A stretch of 64,000 bases of DNA from Thunnus maccoyii (Eukaryota > Chordata > Actinopteri > Scombriformes > Scombridae): the NCBI RefSeq assembly GCF_910596095.1, contig NC_056545.1:987001-1051000 (forward strand). Direction: 5' to 3'. The translations under genes and the position numbers were made by a program. The notes below the pieces were generated by a model, which saw only the letters and a program-made list of their open reading frames with translations, searched no databases and had not been told where the DNA came from. Positions within the stretch are counted from its first letter, which is position 1, and every line of letters starts with the position of its first letter. Below, one piece after another: positions 34,603-45,639 of the stretch.

Positions 34603-37471
34603 ATGAGCCGGCCGGTGTTGCGGCAGCCTCAGGCTCTGGTTTCCTCTGACGCAGCTGAGTGGGCCTCAGGGATCTGTGACTGCTGCCACGACATGAGAGA
34701 CTGTACGCTGAGCAGTTTACTGTCAACAGTCAGGGAGTCTTTTTACTGGAGCACAAAATATCAGGACACAAGTTACAGTTTGTTTCTGATTGGTTCCCTG
34801 AACAGTTCAACACTGAGTCCACATGATGAACTTTACCAATACACAGATATATTGTGTTTATGTAGTTTAATGGTTGATAGTGTATAAATGTGTATATTGT
34901 GTTTATATGTAGTTTAATGGTTGATAGTGTATAAATGTGTATATTGTGTTTATGTAGTTTAATGGTTGATAGTGTATAAATGTGTATATTGTGTTTATAT
35001 GTAGTTTAATGGTTGATAGTGTATAAATGTGTATATTGTGTTTATATGTAGTTTAATGGTTGATAGTGTATAAATGTGTATATTGTGTTTATATGTAGTT
35101 TAATGGTTGATAGTGTATAAATGTGTATATTGTGTTTATATGTAGTTTAATAGTTGATAGTGTATAAATGTGTATATTGTGTTTATATGTAGTTTAATGG
35201 TTGATAGTGTATAAATGTGTATATTGTGTTTATATGTAGTTTAATAGTTGATAGTGTATAAATGTGTATATTGTGTTTATATGTAGTTTAATGGTTGATA
35301 GTGTATAAATGTGTATATTGTGTTTATGTAGTTTAATGGTTGATAGTGTATAAATGTGTATATTGTGTTTATATGTAGTTTAATGGTTGATAGTGTATAA
35401 ATGTGTATATTGTGTTTATGTAGTTTAATGGTTGATAGTGTATAAATTTGTATATTGTGTTTATATGTAGTTTAATGGTTGATAGTATATAAATGTGTAT
35501 ATTGTGTTTATGTAGTTTAATGGTTGATAGTGTATAAATGTGTATATTGTGTTGATGTAGTTTAATGGTTGATAGTGCATAAATGTGTATATTGTGTTTA
35601 TATGTAGTTTAATGGTTGATAGTGCATAAATGTGTATATTGTGTTTATGTAGTTTAATGGTTGATAGTGTATAAATGTGTATATTGTGTTTATGTAGTTT
35701 AATGGTTGATAGTGCATAAATGTGTATATTGTGTTTATATGTAGTTTAATAGTTGATAGTGTATAAATGTGTATATTGTGTTTATATGTAGTTTAATGGC
35801 TGATAGTGTATAAATGTGTATATTGTGTTTATATGTAGTTTAATGGTTGATAGTGTATAAATGTGTATATTGTGTTTATGTAGTTTAATAGTTGATAGTG
35901 TATAAATGTGTATATTGTGTTTATATGTAGTTTAATGGTTGATAGTGTATAAATGTGTATATTGTGTTTATGTAGTTTAATGGTTGATAGTGTATAAATG
36001 TGTATATTGTGTTTATATGTAGTTTAATGGTTGATAGTGTATAAATGTGTATATTGTGTTTATGTAGTTTAATAGTTGATAGTGTATAAATGTGTATATT
36101 GTGTTTATATGTAGTTTAATGGTTGATAGTGTATAAATGTGTATATTGTGTTTATGTAGTTTAATGGTTGATAGTGTATAAATGTGTATATTGTGTTTAT
36201 ATGTAGTTTAATGGTTGATAGTGTATAAATGTGTATATTGTGTTTATGTAGTTTAATGGTTGATAGTGTATAAATGTGTATATTGTGTTTATGTAGTTTA
36301 ATGGTTGATAGTGCATAAATGTGTATATTGTGTTTATATGTAGTTTAATAGTTGATAGTGTATAAATGTGTATATTGTGTTTATATGTAGTTTAATGGCT
36401 GATAGTGTATAAATGTGTATATTGTGTTTATATGTAGTTTAATGGTTGATAGTGTATAAATGTGTATATTGTGTTTATGTAGTTTTAATAGTTGATAGTG
36501 TATAAATGTGTATATTGTGTTTATGTAGTTTAATGGTTGATAGTGTATAAATGTATATATTGTGTAAATACAGTCAGATGTGTAGCTCTCTATAGAACGT
36601 ACTACAGTGTATCTACAGGAACGAGTCATAGAAATGCAGCAGGAAGCTTTCGTCTTGTTTTTTGGTTGAATATAGATGTATTTCAGTATGAATACATGTT
36701 AGTGTTTGAACATAAACTGAGGATGTAAACATGTCAAATGTTTTGTTGCTTGTTTGTGTTTGAGTGAGAAGAGTATTGAGGACATTTGAAGGCTGTAGTC
36801 ACTGAACGCTTTCTGTGTGAAAACTATGTAAATGTGTCACAGTTTGATCCAGAATTGTTGCTGTTGAAGAGTTTGAACATGTGGACTCAGTATTGATCCC
36901 TGTAGGGAACCGATCAGAAACAAACTGTTAAAGACGAACATGTGAGATGGATTTCATAACTGAAAGTCTGAAAATAGAAAATGAAATTGAAGATTAAATG
37001 GAAAATGTTAAATGAAGTTCTGCTCGGCCTGAAGCTCGCAGATATTTCACTTCAGTAAAAATACTTGTTTCCATGATGTCAAATATATACACAAATACAA
37101 AAAGTAAATGTGCTCATTTTGCAGAATGGTCACTCTCTGACTTTAACTGACTTATAGTCTATTGTAGGTCAATAAAATGATCATAAGATGTTTTCTGTGT
37201 TGTTGTTTGTGTATCTTGTGTGTTCTTCCTGATGTTGTTTGTTGTTCTGTTGCAGGCTGTTTCGCATTCTGGTGTTTTCCCTGCTTCGCCTGCAAAACCA
37301 GCAGAGAGTTGGGTGAGAGTCTCTGTCTCCCCATGCTGGACGTCTTCGGCTACATCCCGCCCATCACCATGTCCATGAGGGTCTCCGTACGCCATCGCTA
37401 CGGCATCCAGGTGAGGACACAAGTCTTCATCTTTACTGTCAGAATGTGTGGAAACATGTTCATCTCTGTCT

Positions 37472-37518
<47 letters not shown>

Positions 37519-37669
37519 GACGAAATGGTCTGTGTGGTGTCTGCAGGGCAGCTTGTGTAACGACTGTGTGTGCTCCACCTTCTGCCTGTCCTGCGTCTGG
37601 TGTCAGATGTCCAGAGAGATGAAGAAGAGGAAGCTCCCCGCTGTGCTGGGTGACATCATCCATAGCTGA
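34603..37669 (+). CDS. PLAC8/cornifelin family cysteine-rich protein, 125 aa
   Basis: Three coding exons: 34,603-34,702 (donor GTACGC), 37,256-37,410 (acceptor TTGCAG, donor GTGAGG) and 37,547-37,669 (acceptor CTGCAG, stop TGA). Phases join without a break to 125 residues, the usual size of this family. Cys-rich motifs are GICDCCHDMRDCC, CFPCFACKTSRELG and GSLCNDCVCSTFCLSCVWCQ, followed by MSREMKKRK. The PLAC8 domain occupies about residues 20-110, and the hydrophobic CFAFWCFPCF segment (about 33-43) may associate with membranes. Family members include PLAC8, cornifelin and the fish ponzr proteins, with roles in epithelia and cell growth; the exact orthologue cannot be settled. The first coding intron (34,703-37,255) is inflated by a minisatellite. 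Confidence 0.92.
34780..34830 (+). repeat. Left member of an inverted pair flanking the intron minisatellite
   Basis: CAGTTTGTTTCTGATTGGTT, then CACTGAGTCCACATG; its reverse complement is at 36,880-36,935. A third, direct copy lies near 51,915-51,960. Confidence 0.7.
34845..36566 (+). repeat. 45/47-bp minisatellite in the PLAC8-like intron, about 37 copies
   Basis: The unit contains TAGTTTAATGGTTGATAGTG, then TATAAATGTGTATATTGTGT and TTATATG. Units with or without an extra TA (TTATATG versus TTATG) are 47 or 45 bp. Marker variants GTGCATAAATG, AATAGTTG and AATGGCTG recur in the same order about 599 bp apart (35,712 and 36,311), a higher-order duplication of about 13 units. No coding. Confidence 0.97.
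36880..36935 (-). repeat. Right member of the inverted pair flanking the minisatellite
   Basis: Reverse complement of 34,780-34,830 with a few differences. Confidence 0.7.
37469..37520. repeat. (GTT)n microsatellite in the last PLAC8-like intron
   Basis: About 17 GTT units. Poly-Val, poly-Leu and poly-Gln frames across it are artefacts. Confidence 0.95.
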
Positions 37670-39080
37670 TGACATCATCGCTGTGACATCACTGCTCCCA
37701 AACAGACTCACGACTTAAAGGACCAGTGTTTAGGATTCAGGTTGCAAAAAATTCTACACACTGCACCTTTAAAAGGCTGAACGTCAGATTCTTCTCTGTA
37801 ACTAATCAATAATCAATACCAATAATCAGAAGTGAAGTGTGTTAATTAACAGGTTGTTTATCTTGAATGAGTAAACATGTTTACTGAATGTCTTTTATCA
37901 TACATGTTGTAATTTCTCTGTTTTCTGTCATATTTATCAAATATTTGTTTTTAAACTTTTTGATTTGACTCCAGACATCACTGCAGTTATTTTTTCTACA
38001 CTAGTTACATATTTTAATTATCTTTATACACAATAAAATACTCACAAAAAACATCTTATTTACTCAGAATATTTTTAATGAAGAAAAAAAAATGAAGAAA
38101 CGAATAAAGTAGAGAAAAACAAGAAAAAGTGAGCAAAAGTTGTCATTGGTTTACATTTCTATATAATCTCACCTTGAAGTTCTGGAGCTCTCGGTTATAT
38201 CACATGATCTTCCTCAGCACGTGGAGTTGCCCTGTTTATAAATGAAGATGTTCAAATATCTGAATTTATCAACGTTTTCAAGGATTTCTCGTCTACGTTG
38301 GGTTAAAAGTCAAGGTTCAGAGTTCGTTCTTTACCTTTGAAACATGAATTCTGCTGCCAGGAACAAACTCTGAACTGAACACTGGAGACTTTTCACCGGT
38401 TTTTGATTTAAGTGTGGACGAAATATGACATTAATAGATCCAATCTTATCAAAGTTTAACCTTCATTTCCTGTTTTTGTCAAAGATATCAACACTATATG
38501 GAGGTTGTCATTATTTTCATTGACAAAAACGCTGCTGAGACTCTTGAACGGATGCAATGTTTTTTTATTGTAGTATATATTGTTGTTATTTATTTATTTA
38601 ATTTTGCTTTCATATGATCTGTTTTATTCATTTTCATACCATTTTGTGGTTTGTGTTACATCAACTTCTGTTGTTTTTTCACTTTTTTTTTTTTATAATA
38701 CTGCAAATTTAGTCTGTGTGTGTGTATTTTCTATGTTGTAACGGACAATACACACAAAAAATAACAGTAATAAGAATATAAATCATGTATATGAGGGTAT
38801 TAGAAATAAAATAAATAGAGTGATATAAAATCAGGAGATAAAGGGAGGACTACTTTACTTCCTGTTTATGCATCACAACTGTATTTTCACCTTGTTTAAC
38901 ATATTAACTGAATAGTTGTGTTTGTGTTTGTATTGTTTGTGTTTACTGTTGTTACAGTTTTGATGCTGCTCCCTCTCTCGGTAAAGAGATTTTAATCTCA
39001 GTGAGACTTTTACCTGCTTAAATAAGGATATTTACTGTTATATATCTTCTTTATTATATATATTTAAGCTGTTTTTACCC
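37670..39080 (+). other. 3' UTR of the PLAC8-like gene and intergenic spacer
   Basis: A polyadenylation signal AATAAA is at 38,032-38,037, about 360 bp after the stop. The remainder is AT-rich with no recognised feature. Confidence 0.6.
38032..38037 (+). terminator. Candidate polyadenylation signal of the PLAC8-like gene
   Basis: AATAAA in ACACAATAAAATACTC, well placed for the 3' end. Confidence 0.5.
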
Positions 39081-39258
39081 TCCGGGCCGCCAGCGGCGCT
39101 GTTCAGTTTCCGGTCAGAGGAAAACAAGGAGAAGAAGAAGAAGAAGAAGAAGAAGCTCGAACACGTGCGGTATCTGTGCATGTTGTGACCGGGGTAACGT
39201 GAATATTATATCAGACAACAACTTACCGAGTATTGATTATTATTAGGTTCGATCAGAA
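39081..39258 (+). promoter_or_regulatory. nhp2 promoter / 5' UTR
   Basis: GC-rich start (CCGGGCCGCCAGCGGCGCTG), a run of AAG/GAA triplets (39,129-39,155) and an E-box-like CACGTG at about 39,163, just before the start codon. There is no TATA box, as expected for a housekeeping gene. Confidence 0.5.
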
Positions 39259-42200
39259 ATGACGAAGACGAAGAAGGAGAAGGTGTCTGCTGACGGGGAG
39301 GAAGCAGCAGCAGCCGGCGGCAGCGAGAAGTCTTACCAGGAGCTGATCGCCTTCATGAACCCCATCGCTCAGCCGCTGGCCTCCAAAAAACTCAGCAAGA
39401 AACTCTACAAATGCGTCAAAAAGGGTAAAATAAACCGTAAACACATAAAATCAAACGTTAGCTGCTAAACAGCGCCGATATGAGCCGGTTTACTTCAGTT
39501 TATTGTGTTTTTTATGGAGAAAATGCCAAACTCGGTTAAAAAAAACAAAGTTAAACTCTCTTACATGTCAGCAGATGTTACGAGACTTCTAGGTAATTAA
39601 TTGAGATCTTTTACTAATCTTAATGATAATATAATTAATTCGGCTTATATCTTGTTATTGAGATGTCTGCTGTTTGGAAATATTTAGTAATTTTGTAAGA
39701 AATCGTTTGAATGGATCAAGTTTGAGCCTCGTGCTGCCAACTGATAGAAATATAGAAGAAATATCCTGAAATATGTTTCATTAGTTCGTTTTTAATACTT
39801 ATAAAAACAAAAAGATGTTTGATTCATGTTAGGATTGAGTCCAGTTTTGTTGCTGTGTTTCTGATGTTTTTATGGCGAAAACACAAAACTCCCTTTTTAA
39901 AAAAAAAAAAAACGGGAGATTTAAGACTTTCTTGCATATCCGCAGATGTTAAACACTCTGTAAGTCGAGACATGAGATGTTGTTAGAATCTATAGACTCT
40001 GCTGATTGATCCGGCGGATATTCTGTCAATGGAAATACACACAGTTTGGAGATTTTTGGCTGTTTTTGTGCCTTTTTCATGGAGTCACAGTTTGGATGAA
40101 TGGATGATGGTTGATCAGCCTCGTGCTCGCAGCTGTAATGATCCTTCATCACGTTTAATGAGTCTTCAGCTTTATATATAAATAATATATGATTCCTGCT
40201 CACTTTTAATTCAGTTTGCTCAGGTTTAAACACACTCTGATGTATCAGCAGATGTTACAGCGATCATAGAAATGTCAACAGAAATCATGCAACAGTCTTT
40301 ATGTTTTGTCGATCATAGTTAAAGCTTTAAAGATGAGAAGCTGTGATATTAGATTGATATTAGACTGAAGTCTGGATCTGTATGTTTCTGTCACTTCAGC
40401 CTCTAAAGTGAAGAACATCCGCAGAGGAGTGAAAGAAGTTCAGAAGTTCATCAACAAAGGAGAGAAAGGGTGAGTCGGCCATGTTTGAGCTTCACTTTAA
40501 AGGACCGTTCTGTCACTTTATGCCCGTACGTCACTGATGTAAACAACCGTGTGTCTCTGCAGTATCGTGGTGTTGGCCGGCGACACGCTGCCCATCGACG
40601 TTTACTGCCACCTGCCGGTCATGTGTGAGGACAGAAACCTGCCGTACGCCTACATCCCCTCTAAAGTGGTGAGTCTGAGACCCGCTGACATCTTACCTGT
40701 CATCAATACAATAAATAAAAGCTGGGAAACAGTTTTTATAAAGTCTTGAAGCAGAAGCACCACGTCTTATCCTGGAAATAACAACATGGCCGACTGAGTT
40801 CAGCTGCTCAGAAATACCGTCAGTTTGCACGTGAAGTGAACATCAAATGTTCTCAGGATGTATTTATGAAACAGTAGAAATAGTTTGAGTTGTTTGTTTG
40901 CATGTCTGCAGGTTTTCACCACAGAGTTAATATGTGTGTATGAATGAATGGAGGAGAATGTCACTGCTTCAAAGATATAAGAACCATGTTCGCTAATATT
41001 AATATTAACAGAGTTGTCACTTCTGTTTGTCTGATATTTGTTTGCTTTTTGGCAAATTGTCACCATGAAAAGTCACGTTGAATGAACTGTTAGCACGTTT
41101 GTTAGCACACCTGTTAGCACGTCTGTTAGTACATCTGTTAGCATGTCTGTTAACTCGTCCGTTAGCACACCTGTTAGCACGTCTGTTGGCACGTCTGTTA
41201 GCACACCTGTTAGCACGTCTGATAGCACACCTGTTAGCACATCTGTTAACAATTCTGTTAACAATTCTGATAGCACACCTGTTAGCACGTCTGATAGCAC
41301 ACCTGTTAGCACATCTGTTAACAATTCTGTTAACAATTCTGATAGCACACCTGTTAGCACGTCTGTTGGCACGTCTGTTAGCACACCTGTTAGCACGTCT
41401 GATAGCACACCTGTTAGCACGTCTGTTAACAATTCTGATAGCACACCTGTTAGCACGTCTGTTAGCACGTCTGTTAGCACACCTGTTAGCACGTCTGTTA
41501 GCACACCTGTTAGCACGTCTGGTAGCGTGTCTGTTAGCACGTCTGTTAGCACGTCTGATAGCACACCTGTTAGCACGTCTGTTAGCGTGTCTGTTAGCGT
41601 GTCTGGTAGCGTGTCTGTTAGCACGTCTGTTAGCACGTCTGTTAGCACACCTGTTAGCACGTCTGTTAGCACACCTGTTAGCACGTCTGTTAGCACACCT
41701 GTTAGCATGTCTGGTAGCGTGTCTGTTAGCACGTCTGTTAGCGTGTCTGTTAGCACGTCTGTTAGCGTGTCTGTTAGCACGTCTGTTAGCACGTCTGTTA
41801 GCGTGTCTGTTAGCACACCTGTTAGCGTGTCTGTTAGCATGTCTGTTAGCGTGTCTGTTAGCACGTCTGTTAGCACGTCTGTTAGCGTGTCTGTTAGCAC
41901 ACCTGTTAGCATGTCTGTTAGTACGTCTGTTAGCGTGTCTGTTAGCATGTCTGTTAGCTCGTCCGTTAGCGCTGTTGTACAGACAGACATCATGACATCA
42001 CTGTTGATCCTCTAGAAACCTAAAACATGAAGTTTGTCAGGAAGGTCTGAACATGTTTGTGAGTTTCTGATTAAGATCAATTGGACGTTAATTCTCGACG
42101 GACTGATCTGGTGTCGTCTTTACACGTGACGGCTGCTGATCTGTTTACATGTTACATGTCCAACCTCTGAGCCAATCAGAGGCTTCCCTGAGCTCAGGGT

Positions 42201-42360
42201 CACATTATGAACCTTTTTCCATGTCTCTGTTCAGGATCTGGGTTCGTCTGCCGGCTCCAAGAGGCCGACCTGCGTGATCCTGATCAAACCTCACGAGGAC
42301 TACCAGGAGGCCTACGACGAGTGTGTGGAGGAGGTGTCCAGCCTGCCCAAACCCCTGTGA
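39259..42360 (+). CDS. nhp2: NHP2, H/ACA ribonucleoprotein complex subunit 2, 155 aa
   Basis: Four exons: 39,259-39,424, 40,400-40,469, 40,563-40,668 and 42,235-42,360 (stop TGA). All have GT-AG junctions and compatible phases. The total of 155 residues compares with about 153 in mammals. The protein has a lysine-rich, Ala-rich N-terminus (1-30), then the L7Ae/L30e RNA-binding fold (about 45-150). Conserved motifs are RRGVKEVQKFINKGEKG, LAGDTLPIDVYCHLPVMCED, RNLPYAYIPSK and GSKRPTCVILIKPHE. With dyskerin, NOP10 and GAR1 it forms H/ACA snoRNPs that guide rRNA pseudouridylation in the nucleolus, and it belongs to telomerase RNP. Intron 3 (40,669-42,234) holds a 12-bp minisatellite. All key positions look intact. 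Confidence 0.96.
39505..40285 (+). repeat. Diverged tandem duplication in nhp2 intron 1
   Basis: Two units of about 370 bp and the start of a third. Shared anchors are TTTTATGG(A/C)GAAAA, then GCAGATGTTA, then GCCTCGTGCT. Each GCAGATGTTA (near 39,572, 39,942 and 40,240) is preceded by an A-rich tract. Strongly diverged, so an old event. Confidence 0.55.
41087..41975 (+). repeat. 12-bp minisatellite in nhp2 intron 3, about 74 copies
   Basis: Consensus GTCTGTTAGCAC, with variants GTGTCTGTTAGC, ACACCTGTTAGC and AATTCTGTTAAC. Because 12 is a multiple of three, several frames on both strands stay open for about 300 codons with repetitive composition; these are not genes. A stretch starting GTTGGCACG repeats 180 bp (15 units) apart at 41,185 and 41,365, so higher-order duplication has occurred. 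Confidence 0.97.
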
Positions 42361-42631
42361 GGCCTCAGCCAATCACAGAGCAGCTCTGTTAAACATCACA
42401 AAGGAACAGTCCGGCGTTTTTTTTCCTCAGAGCTCGACCCTGAACTGTCCTGAGTTTGTTTAGTCGGATCAAATATTCTGATGGTGTTTCAGTAAAAGCG
42501 TGAAAGTGAATTAACAGTTTGGTCTGTGAGGCGCCGCCGGACCAGCCAATCAGAGAAGAGAACAGAGTTTCTCTTCACTTTAAACTGAAACCTACTGACA
42601 TGAGGCGGGAAACGCTGGAAATGTGGAGAAA

Positions 42632-42637
42632 AATAAA
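42632..42637 (+). terminator. nhp2 polyadenylation signal
   Basis: AATAAA in GAGAAAAATAAAGTTTAAAA, about 270 bp after the stop codon. Confidence 0.65.
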
Positions 42638-42639
42638 GT

Positions 42640-44025
42640 TTAAAATGAGGTGAAACTTTCTTTTACAGGTCTGTAAATGATTCATCTGGAAGTTTCCTGG
42701 AAAGAATCGTTTATTTCAGTGCTGATTGAAGGAAAAATACAATCAATTATTATTATCATTATGACGATTAGTGAACATGCAGACAAACACAGTTCAACGT
42801 TTATGAAGATTAAAATTTCCAGTAAAAAAATTATGATAAATATTTGCTTCAGTTTAAATAAAGTGAACAACTAATCAAACTAAATAAAACAGTTTAACTT
42901 TAATTAGTTCTGATTTTTTTCAATTTCCTCCAAGAAACTTTCAGGAAATGATCAATAAATAACAGACGTGTAAAATTAAGTGTTTTCTAAATATTTTCCT
43001 GCTTTGACATTTTTTTTGAGCATCTATTTTTTTTCCTCTTTAACACCAAACCATTAATCGATCATGTGTTTTGTTTTTTGTTCTTGAAGGGTTTTTGGTG
43101 TTTCTGCTGTTTTAAATGTCTTTTTTTTATTATAGATATAAAAGCAGCTGAGTATCAGCTCGTTTCTTATAAATATTTGTTATAATTTGTTGAAAATGAG
43201 AATTTTTGTGATTCAGATTCTTTTTTTAATTAAAAGAAATGTGACTCAACTTTTGTCTGATGTGTTGTTTTTTTTTCAGCTGTGAAACAAAATCTGCATA
43301 AAACAAGATCAATATTTCTCTTCTGTGTCTCAGCTCACAAATATAAAACGGCACCAGTCAAACCTTAAGACATCAGAACTATGAAATGACACAAAGAATC
43401 ATGTAGTAAAAACTCAAATCATCTCATTTGAATCCCAAAAAGATCATAAATATAAATATATATCCAAAAACAGGAAATACAAAAATACTTTACCTGCTTT
43501 GCTGGTGACTCTGATGATTCTATGTGTTATATTTTACTTTTGATGTCGTCAGTTTTGTTCTACAATGTAGAAAATAAGCCACTAAAATTAAAGAAAAAAG
43601 CCCTGAATAATAAAGTCCAGACTTGTGATTGTATAGTTTCATCTTTTAATTAGATTCTATGAATAAAGTCACAACCTGCAAAGTAACTCCAGCTGTTTAA
43701 GAAACGAGGAGTAAAAGTATAAAGTGACATAAAAACAGAAATACTTAACTTAGAATTATACTTCAGTAAATGTGCTGTCAGTTTATGATTCAGTTTCTGT
43801 TCTCAGACTTTAGTTTATTATTTTTTATTATTATTAAAGGCTTTTATCATATTTCATTTCTTTCTATTTCTATTTCTTTTACTCTTTTATCCCCAGAACT
43901 TTATTCAGTAAGTAAATAAAACACATTCAGAACAGGACTGAAGTGAAGGGATTATAATCACAGCCAACAGATAAGACATATATTTTTAAAATAATTATTT
44001 AGAAATAAATTTTTAATAAAACTAA
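42640..44025. other. Intergenic, AT-rich
   Basis: Around 43,350-43,600, words such as GGCACCAGTCAAACC and GATGATTCTATGTGTTATAT suggest an eroded DNA transposon remnant, not firmly placed. No gene. Confidence 0.35.
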
Positions 44026-44680
44026 TAATCAATCAATCAATCAATTTTTATTTATATAGTGCCATATCACAACAGAAGTCATCTCAAGGCACTTTTCACA
44101 TAGAGCAGGTCAAGACCGTACTCTTTAATTTACAGAGACCCAACAGTTCCCCCATGAGCAGCACTTGGTGACAGCGGTAAGGAAAAACTCCCCTTTAACG
44201 GGTAGAAACCTCAAGCAGACCCCGGCTCTTGGTGGGCGGCCATCTGCTTTGACCGGTGGGGTTGAGAGAGAGAAAGAAAGAGGGAAAGGGGGAGGGGGGA
44301 CAGAAGAAAAACAATCACAACAACAACAACAGCAGCAGTAGCAGCAACGGCCAGGGAAGGATGCCAACAGGACTGTGAAGGACCGCGAAGGTTCAGCCCG
44401 GGAGTCAGGTTTTTCTGTGAGATGAGAAAGCACAAAAAACTCTGTGGAAGAAGCAAAGTTAGTGACATGCATTGATGTTACATGAATGCATACAGTTGGA
44501 GAGGAGGAGGAGGAGAGAGGAGCTCAGTGCATCATGGGAAGTCCCCCAGTAGTCTAGGCCTATAGCAGCATAACTAAGGGCTGATCCAAGGCGAGCCTGG
44601 TCGGCCCTAACTATAAGCTTTATCAAAAAGGAAAGTTATAGTAAGGTAAATTATAGTAACTGATAGAATAATTGAGATAA
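44026..44680 (+). repeat. Fish interspersed repeat with (AATC)n end
   Basis: An AATC run, then TTTTTATTTATATAGTGCCA, CTCAAGGCACTTTTCACATA, GAGCAGCACTTGGTGACAGC and GGGCGGCCATCTGC form a layout very common in teleost genomes. It resembles the tail of a non-LTR element; exact family not determined. The two overlapping minus-strand frames over it are not genes. Confidence 0.65.
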
Positions 44681-45600
44681 ACTCTGCTCAGACGTTCCTC
44701 TGTGCTGCAGTGAGATGCTGCAGCCACACGGGGGCAGCAGCGCGTCACAGAAACATTACAGAGTTTCTACAAGCTGAACTTTGACCTCTGACCACACAGA
44801 GCAGATATGAACACACAAACACAGAGCTGCAGCTTTATGCTGCTAACGAACTTATTAATCATCTTCAGTTACAGTAATTAAAGCTCCACGTTTGTAACTG
44901 ATATCTAAACTGTATCTCAAGAAGCTTCCTGGTTAAATGAATAAAATACATAAAATCAATGTGATGGCAGAGATTGATCCTACACTCAGGAGATTAAAAT
45001 GTATATCAGAGTAAAGCTTTATCTGTCTTATTGTTGATTCCTGAAACTCTGAAATAACAAACACTTAAACATCAGAAGATACAGTAACTGATTAATAACT
45101 TGTGCAGAGTTACTGGTTATTGATGGATTAAATCTAATAAATCACTGGTCCCACAATGACTGTGAGGGGTTCATATGATGATTAAAGGCATAAGAGAGAA
45201 AATAAAGATCTCTAATATCTTAAAATTTGGTTAATTCTTTCATATTTTCTCTTTGTTATTGTGAAATACAGGATATTTTCATATTTTAATTTCTGCAAGG
45301 CTTCACACATACAGCAGATAGTGATTTAATTTAAGGGTCACTGACTCAGAAGGTTCAGAAACACAAATTAACTTCAACTGGACTGTTTGACAGATGAAGC
45401 TACTCAGTTTATTTGAATTTAAGGTGCTTATTTTTCTTCCTTAATGGCAAAGAAAATAAAGCTCTTAATAAAACCTTTAACTGAGAAATAAAAGGTTTGA
45501 GGGTTGTTGTAAGTTTTAGTTGCAACTACAAGCTGTCAGAAGTTAACAGGTTGCTCTTGATCTCCAAAAAATGTTTGTTTATGCCAAGAAAGATGAAATG
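44681..45600. other. Intergenic, nothing recognised
   Basis: AT-rich, no coding or named repeat visible. Confidence 0.5.
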
Positions 45601-45639
45601 AACGTCTCCCCCTCCTTCAGTCCCTTAACCAGTGATTCT

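Noticed and set aside
37159-37711. Poly-Asn/poly-Gln frames on the minus strand and a longer plus frame
   Set aside because: Antisense or read-through of the GTT microsatellite across PLAC8-like exons. The spliced plus-strand gene explains the region.
41073-41995. Open frames of about 300 codons on both strands
   Set aside because: They arise from a 12-bp tandem repeat inside an nhp2 intron. Composition is purely periodic and no start context or splice structure supports a gene.
44125-44472. 115-codon minus-strand frame
   Set aside because: Lies in a common interspersed repeat tail with GAAA- and CAA-rich parts.
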